Below, piece after piece: positions 1-8,700 of a DNA stretch of 64,000 nucleotides; the stretch's first letter is position 1, and every line of letters begins with the position of its first letter. The position numbers and the translations under genes are program-made. This stretch comes from a virus, in IMG/VR virus record IMGVR_UViG_3300042526_000402, positions 62,001 through 126,000 of that record; one strand, written 5' to 3'. The notes under the pieces were generated by a model. It saw only the letters and a list, made by a program, of their open reading frames with translations, searched no databases and was not told the DNA's origin.

Positions 1-360
1 CCCTTAATAAATCAAGATTTTATGTTTATTTATGGTGTTAAGGATTATAAAAGATTAAGTACTTATTTTATTGGTCAACATGAATTAGCAAAAAGAGTCT
101 ATGCTGACTTTGATAAAACTAGTTTATATACAGATGCATATGTTGAATGCTATACAGAAGAAGATGATAGTTTCTATTTAAGCTTTGTTCTTAAAAAAGT
201 TGAATTAGGAATTATTATACATGAGATAACACATCTTATGCAGCATATCAGAACCCGCTTTTTTCCAAATGGAATAGAAAGAGAGTTTGAAGCTTATCTT
301 ACTGAATGGATATTTAATGAAATATATAAGATATTAAAAGATAATAAACTAATACAGTAA
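1..360 (+). CDS. HExxH metallopeptidase-like protein, probably 5'-truncated by the window
   Basis: The frame is open from base 1, so the ATG at 22 may be internal and the real start may lie outside the window. Counting from that ATG, residues 67-71 read HEITH, the zinc-binding and catalytic signature of zincin metallopeptidases. It sits in a hydrophobic helix (GIIIHEITHLMQHI) and is followed about 20 residues later by acidic positions (REFEAY) that could supply a third ligand. There is no signal peptide or membrane segment. The protein is small for a peptidase, so it may be a minimal phage zincin or an inactive relative. It heads a tightly packed plus-strand block with the next ATG two bases after its stop. 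The coding call is firm. Enzyme activity and substrate are unknown. Confidence 0.6.
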   Translation, partial: PLINQDFMFIYGVKDYKRLSTYFIGQHELAKRVYADFDKTSLYTDAYVECYTEEDDSFYLSFVLKKVELGIIIHEITHLMQHIRTRFFPNGIEREFEAYLTEWIFNEIYKILKDNKLIQ

Positions 361-362
361 TC

Positions 363-542
363 ATGGAAGAACAACAAATTAAAAACCAAATTGAAGAGTA
401 TAAGAAACTCTTAACAGGTGATCTTTTTGCTGATAGTGATATTCAGCAAAAAATTTATGATTTAAAAAAACAATTAAACCCAAGAATTGAAGAGCATCCT
501 GAAGAGGATGATGATGAGGGTTGTTCAAACTGCGGAAGCTAA
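363..542 (+). CDS. small acidic protein with C-terminal CxxC, unknown function
   Basis: This 59-residue frame starts with ATG two bases after the preceding stop and ends six bases before the next ATG, so it fills the gap exactly. The N-terminal two thirds are predicted helical and charged (MEEQQIKNQIEEYKKLL). The C-terminus has an acidic run of E and D and then CSNCGS, a lone CxxC that could bind metal only as a dimer or with a partner. I do not recognise a family. The call rests on codon continuity, spacing and plausible composition. Confidence 0.55.
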   Translation: MEEQQIKNQIEEYKKLLTGDLFADSDIQQKIYDLKKQLNPRIEEHPEEDDDEGCSNCGS

Positions 543-548
543 ATTATT

Positions 549-1103
549 ATGGAAACAGCAAAAAAACAAGACCTAGACATATCACAAGAAGATTCAATTA
601 GAATAGTCAGAATTGTTGTAAAATGTTCTGACTTATTATCTGACTATGATTTATTAGCTGATAAAATAGAGAAGAAAAATGCAAAGTATGTTAAGCATGA
701 ACTTAAAAATATAACTTTAGAATTAGGAGAGTTTGTTGATAAATTTAGTGGAGCTTTTTTAGTTCCTTTTGTTAAAACAGATGATGAGCTACAAATGGAA
801 TTACAAAAGTCATTTAGTGCTTTTTCTAAAAACATAAATGTAAAAAACCCTGAATTAACAGCTTTAATATTACTTTACATCAAATGTAAATCTATTTTAG
901 ATGATATATTTGAAATGGAACATGCTGATAAATTCTTAGGTTTACTTATAGAAATGTGTAAGCTTTTTTGTGAGACTGTTGAGAAAAAATATGTCTTTAT
1001 TAAAGACTTAAAGGATCCTAAATCTGGATATACAGTTGAAATGTTAGCAAATGCTATGAGTGAGTTAGGTAAAAAAATAATGTATGGAGAAAAACCAGAA
1101 TAA
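549..1103 (+). CDS. all-helical protein of unknown function
   Basis: This 184-residue protein is rich in K, E, L and D and looks helical throughout. It has no signal peptide, membrane helix or catalytic motif that I can recognise. The helix-forming segment around residues 100-125 (LTALILLYIKCKSIL) is hydrophobic but interrupted by charges, so it is more likely a buried helix than a membrane span. The gene begins six bases after the stop of the 59-residue gene and ends seven bases before the preferred thyX start. It therefore belongs to the same transcription unit as nucleotide-metabolism genes, which is weak evidence for a role in early infection or replication. Confidence 0.5.
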   Translation: METAKKQDLDISQEDSIRIVRIVVKCSDLLSDYDLLADKIEKKNAKYVKHELKNITLELGEFVDKFSGAFLVPFVKTDDELQMELQKSFSAFSKNINVKNPELTALILLYIKCKSILDDIFEMEHADKFLGLLIEMCKLFCETVEKKYVFIKDLKDPKSGYTVEMLANAMSELGKKIMYGEKPE

Positions 1104-1110
1104 CAAAAAT

Positions 1111-1767
1111 ATGAAAGTAGAATTAATTAACTATTTTGGAGATGTCCAAATGGTGGCGGAAGTTGCCCGTGTAAGTTATGATAAATCAGCTATTAATTAT
1201 ACACAAGAACAAAACAACAAACTTATAAAATACTTGTGGAAGCATAATCACACAAGTCCTTTTAGACATTTATCATTGCAGTTTAGAATCACATGCCCTA
1301 TCTATGTAGAGCGTCAGTTAGCAAAACACCAGGTAGGAATATCAATTAACAGTATTTCAGGCAGATATGTGGATTTCTCCGATACCTATACTCTGATTGA
1401 TGAATGGAGAGAGCAAAGTAAAGATAGTAAACAAGGTAGTGCAGGTTCATTAGATTATGAAGGACAAGAAGCTTGTAATATTATTGAGCATAATGTGTAT
1501 CAAACATGTAAGAAAGCTTATGCTGATTTAATTAAGTTGGGTGTTTCTAAAGAACAAGCAAGAACAATACTACCTCTTAACTTGAATACAACATTTATTT
1601 GGACAGGTAGTTTTCTTGCCTTCATACATATGTGTATATTGAGACTTAAACCAGATGCTCAGTATGAAACAAGAAAAGTTGTTGATGCTATGTTAACTGC
1701 TGTAAGAGAGATTCCGGGAAACCCTTATGAACAATTATTAGAAATTATAGATTCAGAATTAATATAA
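1111..1767 (+). CDS. thyX: flavin-dependent thymidylate synthase ThyX
   Basis: ThyX makes dTMP from dUMP using methylenetetrahydrofolate with FAD and NADPH, and many phages carry it to supply thymidine. The sequence shows HTSPFRH near residue 46, then RQLAKHQVGISINSISGRY in the position of the ThyX signature RHRx7S, and a C-terminal DAQYETR matching the conserved AQxE(I/T)R substrate-binding segment. Preceding it is ARTILPL, equivalent to the family's ARxxLP. The canonical RHR is replaced by KHQ or HQV depending on alignment, a variation I recall from other phage ThyX proteins. I chose ATG 1111 (218 aa) because MKVELINYF is the usual ThyX beginning and it avoids overlap. An in-frame ATG at 1084 would overlap the upstream gene by 20 bases. 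Confidence 0.94.
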   Translation: MKVELINYFGDVQMVAEVARVSYDKSAINYTQEQNNKLIKYLWKHNHTSPFRHLSLQFRITCPIYVERQLAKHQVGISINSISGRYVDFSDTYTLIDEWREQSKDSKQGSAGSLDYEGQEACNIIEHNVYQTCKKAYADLIKLGVSKEQARTILPLNLNTTFIWTGSFLAFIHMCILRLKPDAQYETRKVVDAMLTAVREIPGNPYEQLLEIIDSELI

Positions 1768-1772
1768 GCAAA

Positions 1773-1982
1773 ATGAATTTTTTAAGATATTTAATAATTA
1801 ATGGTGTTCAAAGATGGGGCTCATTTATGTGGGTGGGAACTCATGTAAGTATGACTCAAACTGATTGGCATTGGATATTAGAAACTATCTTATGTATTGG
1901 CTTAGACATAATTTTGGTTATGGGTTTGTATTTAGAGTGGGTAGAACATAAAAAAAATAATAATAATGAAAAAACAAATTGA
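1773..1982 (+). CDS. small single-pass membrane protein
   Basis: This 69-residue protein has a tryptophan-rich N-terminal half and one clear hydrophobic helix at about residues 34-55 (LETILCIGLDIILVMGLYL), followed by a positively charged KK-N-rich tail. It likely sits in the host inner membrane with the basic tail in the cytoplasm. Such single-span phage proteins include holins, superinfection-exclusion proteins and unknowns, and nothing here discriminates among them. No lysin gene is adjacent. Its end overlaps the start of the MazG-like gene by 17 bases, consistent with coupled translation. Confidence 0.55.
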   Translation: MNFLRYLIINGVQRWGSFMWVGTHVSMTQTDWHWILETILCIGLDIILVMGLYLEWVEHKKNNNNEKTN

Positions 1983-2361
1983 ATCAGTAAGAGAGTTCCA
2001 TGAAACTTTCAACCAGGAAAATGGTAAACAACCAAGACTTCTTACAGAAGAAGAATTCTCATTAAGATACAACTTAATGGATGAAGAGAATAAAGAATAC
2101 TTCATGGGTTGTGAGAACCAAGACCTTACAGAAATAGCAGATGCATTAGGTGATAAACTTTATATTCTATGTGGTACTATACTTAAACATGGTATGCAAG
2201 ATATAATAGAAAAAGTATTTGATGAAATCCATAGGAGCAATATGAGTAAAGTTGGTGATGATGGAAAAGCTATCATGAGAGAGGATGGAAAAATCTTAAA
2301 AGGACCCAATTATTTCAAACCTAACTTAAAACAATTTATTGAAAATGCTGACAACAAATAA
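1966..2361 (+). CDS. MazG-like / PRA-PH-type nucleoside triphosphate pyrophosphohydrolase
   Basis: All-alpha NTP pyrophosphatases hydrolyse (d)NTPs to monophosphates using magnesium held by an ExxE...ExxD motif. Here an acidic cluster (MDEENKEY, residues about 38-45) precedes EIADALGDKLYIL (about 57-69), the typical second half with E, D and D on one helix face. Then follows a helix with IIEKVFDEIHRSNMSK, also typical of phage members of the phosphoribosyl-ATP pyrophosphohydrolase-like family. The length (131 aa) fits single-domain phage members. Close linkage to thyX suggests control of the nucleotide pool. Specificity cannot be read from sequence. Confidence 0.82.
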   Translation: MKKQIESVREFHETFNQENGKQPRLLTEEEFSLRYNLMDEENKEYFMGCENQDLTEIADALGDKLYILCGTILKHGMQDIIEKVFDEIHRSNMSKVGDDGKAIMREDGKILKGPNYFKPNLKQFIENADNK

Positions 2362-2512
2362 AAACAGAAACAGAAAAACAGTAATAAAATTAGATCTTAT
2401 GTGTCCAATTAGTTACAAAAGATTTAAGTTTAGAGAAAATAAAAGAGGTGTTATTAATCATATCAGAAGAGATAATAAGATTCTTAACAAAATCAATGAT
2501 GATTTAAATTAA
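2345..2512 (+). CDS. small basic protein, unknown function
   Basis: This 55-residue frame starts with ATG inside the end of the MazG-like gene (17-base overlap, +1 frame) and ends five bases before the next ATG. It is strongly basic (MLTTNKNRNRKTVIKL; KRFKFRENKRG), which suggests nucleic-acid or ribosome contact, but no fold is recognisable. The same 17-base overlap occurs at the previous junction, which supports it as a genuine coupled gene. Confidence 0.4.
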   Translation: MLTTNKNRNRKTVIKLDLMCPISYKRFKFRENKRGVINHIRRDNKILNKINDDLN

Positions 2513-2517
2513 CAATT

Positions 2518-2691
2518 ATGCATCCAGGAGTATTTAAAAAACTTATGATTGAAGCATACCTAGCGGGTGCTACTGTTATGGATTGTGGTTGTTATGAAAG
2601 ACCCACTAAGCAAGAAGCTAGAGAATGGTTTACTAATGAATATGGTAAACAAGATTCTAATGAAGAATGTGACTGTTGTGATGAAGAATAA
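2518..2691 (+). CDS. small cysteine-rich acidic protein, unknown function
   Basis: This 57-residue frame is the last gene before the terminator. It contains CGCYERP near residues 23-29 and a C-terminal ECDCCDEE, giving five cysteines. The middle (KQEAREWFTNEYG) is amphipathic. The two cysteine clusters could chelate a metal, but the spacing matches no zinc-ribbon consensus I know. The ATG follows the preceding stop by five bases. Its stop lies four bases before the terminator stem. Confidence 0.45.
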   Translation: MHPGVFKKLMIEAYLAGATVMDCGCYERPTKQEAREWFTNEYGKQDSNEECDCCDEE

Positions 2692-2695
2692 ATTA

Positions 2696-2725
2696 GGGAG
2701 AGCTTTCGGGCTCTCCCTTTTTTTT
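2696..2725 (+). terminator. strong intrinsic terminator ending the plus-strand gene block
   Basis: GGGAGAGC (2696-2703) pairs perfectly with GCTCTCCC (2710-2717) around a six-base loop TTTCGG, and is followed by eight T residues (2718-2725). It lies between convergent blocks. On the minus strand the stem is followed by TAATTTATT, a poorer U-tract, so it is chiefly a plus-strand terminator with possible weak bidirectional use. Confidence 0.92.
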
Positions 2726-2735
2726 CTTTGACAGC

Positions 2736-5700
2736 TTATCTAATTCTTGAAGCACCTTTTTCTAAGTTTTTAAGTAATGCTTCAGGATCTCCTGCACCAC
2801 CACTAAAGCCCATTAGATTAAATGCTCTTTTCCAAATTTTAAGTTCTCCTTTTTTCTGAAACCAGTACGGACCAGCATCTCTTTTGTATCTACCTGCTTC
2901 ATTAAAGGTTGCAAAATTAAGAATGTCACCAATAATTTCCATGTAAGTCAAAATAGTATTTCCAAAAACAGTACTTGTAGAAGTTAACATTTTAGCATAG
3001 TCATCTGCTCCTAAGTTCACACCTCCAATTTGTGGTAAAGGTATGAATGCACTTGTCTCAGCTTGTACACCTAGAAGTAACAATAAAGCATGATTTGTTA
3101 AGAATCCATAAGTATTAAAAGTATCACTGTTTATTGCTCCAGATCTAGCTTTTATTTTTTTCCATCTGTCTTTATCATCATCATCATAACCAAACAACAT
3201 TGAAGCAAGTAAAGAAGTAATAACTGTTATCATACCTTCAGCAGTAGCTCTTTTTAAATCACCTTTTTCATCATCAGTCATAAACTGAAACTCTACACCT
3301 TTAGATTTAATACCTCTATAGATTACCTGAAGAGCATTAATATAAAAACCTTTGGTTGTTTTACCTAAAGCCCAATCATATCTTGCTCCTCCAAAGTTTT
3401 CTTTAGAAGTATCCATTCCAAATCTGTTAACAAACATTGGAGTAAACCACTGTCTCATAAAGAAGAACATTCTGTAAAGCAATAGTTTGTTACCTTCTGG
3501 TTGTCCAAAATCATCATAAACCCCAAACAATGCTCTTGAAGTACCTTGTAATCTGTTTTTAAATAGTTTATAGTTTTCTGATTTAGAAATAATAATCTCT
3601 TGACCATCTGCAACTTGAATTTCAGATTTGATTCTGTTTTTTGCTTTTAGTTCATCTACAGTTACATTGTATTTTTTTGCTATTTCTTCAAATGTTTCTC
3701 CTTTTTTATAAGTATGGTAAACTGATATATTACTCCAACCTGGATGAATTCCTGCTTTTAATCTAGCAATACCATTTTCATCTTGTTCCCAGGCATCTAC
3801 ATATCTTATAGTAGCTTTACTTCCATTAGGTAATGTTTGTTCTACTTTTTGACCATATAAGAAAGCACCAAATAATCTCATGGCTACTTCCATCTCACCA
3901 AATTTTCTATGCATGAAAGTCCATTCAAAGTTCATCATATCTTTAAACATACTTCTATATATAGTATTACCATATTGGTCAGTAGTCTTAAAGTTTGGAT
4001 CAAATATTTGTACTAATTGCGTAGATAAATTACCCGGACCAGTTGTGTATATACCATTAGAACTCCAATCAAACATAGCTTTAGTTGCCCAAGCAGCAGA
4101 AAGTGCTAAATCACGGGAAGTAACAAATCTACCTCCTGTAGATTCAATAATAGTTTGAACATAACCTGAAAACTGGTTTTTCAAATCTGATGGTATGTTT
4201 AATCTTAATGATGCACCACTTGACCATTTAGTTAAATTACCCATCCATTTTGTAAGCCTTGGGTTGGCTTCTTCCATATCACTAACCTTCCTACCGTAGT
4301 ACTCTCTTTCAATAAGAGATCTTACTTGCTCTAACCTGTTATAAGTACTAGTTCTTAAATTAGCATACTCTCTAACTTTAGTCTTAGCATTTTGTAGCTG
4401 TTTAGATTTTTTATCTAAGTTTTTTGGTTGATTTTTTGGATCCTCCAATGTAGATAAAACAGATTGTACTAATGGTAAAGACTTATGTAATTGTTTTTGA
4501 GTTTGTAATGATAAACCATATCTAAAAAGTGAATTAAAAACATCAGCATCCGCTATATCAGCATCAATATTAAATATACCTGTAACTGGTATGTATGAAA
4601 TTTCATCACCATTTAAATCAGTATTTACTAAGTTATTATCAGAATCATAGTTTAAATCATTCAGATAATCTTCTGTAGATTTACCAAACTTTTGTTTCAA
4701 CCATTCTTTAACATTGGCATTGACATTGTTAAATTTATCACCATATTGACCTTTTTGAAACACTTGATAGAAATCTCCTTTCTTAGTGGTATACCTTGGT
4801 ACATCTAAATACAATTTACCATAGTTACCAGCATTTTGTTGCATTTCTAAATGATGATCTTTCATCAAGTTTAATAACTCAAACTCTGGTGAGTTAGGAT
4901 TAGCTTTTAAAGCTTGATATCTCTTATCAATGAATCTATCATCCTCAGCACTGTATTTAGTACCTGGTTCAAAAGATCTTGGTAAAAACTCACCTTTATT
5001 GTTGATATACTTACCAATGTAATCTTCTCTATTAGCTCCTCTTGGAATAGTTCTATACTTGTTTTTTACTTCTCTTCTTGAGTGTCTTGCGTTAGGGACA
5101 CCTAATAATGTAACTTCTTGTTGAGTTTCATTGTCAAAGATTTTTGTAGTTATAAAATATTTACCATCACTTGGTCTTAATACAGAATTAGCAGAGGTTC
5201 TTTGTAACTTCTCTACTTGTTTTCCTTTTTCATATTTTTTTACTGTAACATGGTTTAAAACAAACCATTTTCTAAGTTCATCATCTTTTTCTAATAATTC
5301 TTCAAACTCCTCACTATTAACAAAGTTGTCTACTGTAATATCAGTAACTTCAGTAACATTGTATTTAGATAAGTATGTATTGATAGCTTCTAAATAATAC
5401 TCTGTAGGTACTTTACTAGAAAGGTCAGATAAAGAACTAAAAATTTCCGTCATCTCTTCCACTAAGCCTACATCAATACCATTGTCTTTTTGTTTTTGAA
5501 TAAGGTTATTTAAAGTCTTTGCCTCACTAGAGTCTAATGATTCTGTTTTAGATTTTTGCAATAAGAAATTTAATGTATCAGCTTCTTCTTTAGGAAGACC
5601 TGTTTGATAGTCAAATTTTTCTCTGAAATTTATAATGTCTTGTTCTAACTCTTTTATTTTTCTAATTCTGTCTTCTCCTAATTGTGTTGTATCTGGTTGC

Positions 5701-8700
5701 CCAAATTCATCACGGTATGTGAAAATTAAATCTGAAATAGTTTTGTAAGCTCCTGAGATATCAAAAGTCAAATTCATACTTTGTTTCATTCTAGCTTGGA
5801 TTTCAGAAAGCCTATTTAATAAAGCAGCTCTATTTTCATAAAATTCATCTGAATACTTGATTTTAACATTTTGTTTTTCCCATTTCCTTAACTCAATTTC
5901 AAACGCTGGATCAGTTCTTTTAATATTTTTAGCTTCTAACTCAGTAACAAATTCATTATAAGCTGTATCTAATGAATTAGTAATAGGAACCCACTCATAA
6001 AAATCACTAGTTGCATTTCTATGTTGGATTAATACTTCTGCAATAGATTTATCATAATTATCATTTGCCGGGTCATCAACTTTTTCTGTACCATCTTCAT
6101 AGTATAGAGAATACAATTGCTGATAACTTCTGAAAGCTGCTTCTATAGTACTATAGTTTTCAAACCTTTCTAATTCTTTTTCAAATTGGTTTTGTAAGTT
6201 TATGAAATTATCAAAAGCATTCTTTTTAGATAAGTAAGCAAGTTTTCCTATGTCAGAGGTATTAAATATATCATCTTTCTCATAAAATTCAGGAACATAT
6301 TCCTGCCACATATAAGCTTTGTTAAATTTTCTAACTCTGTCTAAAGCCTCAGCAATTTTGTTTTTATCACCACCATCTTTAGCTTCTGCATATTCATATT
6401 CTAACTTATCTTTCTCATATCTCCAACCATTACCAAATTCATTTAAGAATGTCCATACTTCTTTAGGAACAGGTTGTCCGGTTTTCTTGTCAATATAAAA
6501 TATGGTGTCTTTACCAGCTACCATATCTCTTATCTGCAAAGAATTTAATTTGCTAAAATTAACTTGAGGTAAGATTTTTGAAAGCTTGTTTCTAAATATT
6601 TGAGACTTATCCCAAACTTCATTCTCAACTTCAGTCTTTTCATTTTGAATATACATAGCAAGTGAACCTACTATAGGGTCATTACTTGAAGAATAAGATT
6701 CTAACCATCTATTGAACCAGCTTACATCTTTTGTTTTACCAGACAATACATCATTAATTCTTTTTTCATTAATAACATAGGTATTGTATTGCTCAATAAA
6801 TCTATTTAATACTTCTTTGGGAACTCCTTTTTCATAAAGTCTTATCAAGTCTTCATCTTGTATAGTTCCTTTTACAACTTTATTGTAAAGATTATCTACC
6901 TCAGCTTCTTGTTCATCTGCAGGTAAATTTTTTAAAGCGGTTTTTAAATTAGTATTTAATTGCTCTTCTACAAACTTGGTCATGTAACCAGTTATCTCAA
7001 CAAAAAACTGAACATTATTCTTTTTATAAATATCAGAAACCTTTTTAACAACCATTTTAGAGTTGTTCAAGATCTCATTTACTGTTTGATAAAATGGGTT
7101 ATCACTATCTATAGTACTATCTTCAAGAATATTATTAATCTCATCTACCAAATTCATCCAAGAATTAGCAGTGGACTTATACAACTGAAGCAAAGCAACA
7201 ATGTTTCTATTATTGATTAATGAATCATTTTGCTCAATTATTCTAAGTTCATTTAAAGTATTTATACTAGAGCTTTTAATACGGTCCATACTATTTACAA
7301 GTGCTACAGCTTTTATTCTAGCCATCTCTTGTATTTTCTCTTCCGCATTAAGACTATTTTCAATTACTGATTCAGCATTAATATTATTTGTAGGTATTAC
7401 ATCTTGAAAACCTCTCAAACTTTTATCTACTGCTGGTAATAATTCTGTAGTACCTTCTTTTAATAAAGCTCTTTGTAACATAGCTTTATTTACCGCATCT
7501 TTACCTGTATTAAATTCTCTTGCTTGAGTTACAGCAGCTTTATTATTTAAGTAAGTTTGATTTATGATAGCCTGAGCTGCTTCAGGAGAAGCATGTTTTA
7601 ATAGTTCATCTGCTCTTTCAACTACATCTTTATAAAACATTACTATGTCAGCCTCAGTAATATTTGTTGGAATATCACCTAAGTCTAATTCTTCATCATT
7701 CAATAATCTATCTGCTAAATCACTGATAGTATCTGTACTTTTGAGATCTTTCACTTTTACACCAGTTCCAAATACCCTGCGCATAATATCTTTTAATGCA
7801 GCTAACAACTTGTTTATAAAAGATTCAAAGCCTTGTGATTCAATTTGATTATTTATTTTATTCATTGCATTCATCTGTAATGCAAAAACAATACATTCTT
7901 CTTTAAATAAAGGAGTATTTGTACCAAGTTCTGGATATAATTTTGTAACATGATTAATGATAGCCTGACCCTCTGTTGATCTTTCTAACTCATTAAACAA
8001 ATTCTCAAACAAATCAATATTATTTCTTCTTATAGCTTGAACAAATGGATGTGCAAATTCATGTAAAGCAGTATTAGCATTAAGATTATCTCCTACAAAA
8101 TAAACTGTACCTGCAAAATAAAATGCAGGTTCACCCATATATGGTTTTGAACTACGTGATAAAATTTCTTGAGCTTCTTTAGGTGTTACAGATTGATATT
8201 CAACATTCATTTTAGCAGCAAGTTTTTTAGCTAAAACTTCACCTAGTTCTCTGCTGATACTATCATTGATACTATCTAAGCTTATATTTAAAGTAGATTT
8301 TTTTGGTTTATAAACATTATCATTTGGTACATATCTGTTATAATCCCAAATATCTTTTAATCTACCAAAATCTAGTTTAGCTTTAAAAGTATTTCTCCAA
8401 TCAGCAATTTCAAGTTCTACACCAGAATTTAAAATTATCTTTTTACCAGTTGCCTTTTCTTTTATATCCTTTGGATAACTAAAAATATCAATCAGCTTGG
8501 CCTCTACATCACCTGTATGTGAATCTGTTAAAGGTACATAACTGCTAACAATATTTCCATTTATGTCAACTACATCATAACCAACAATTTTATTGGTATT
8601 TCCAACTTCTACACCATCTTTTAATACTTTTTTTGAATTATCAAAAGTTAAATTTTCTATTGTATATCCTTCAGGTGCAATTAACCAAGTATCAGTTTGG

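Noticed and set aside
3120-3200. DDDDK enterokinase-like site in the 2628-residue protein
   Set aside because: It is a short acidic run in a charged segment, and enterokinase is not a bacterial or phage enzyme.
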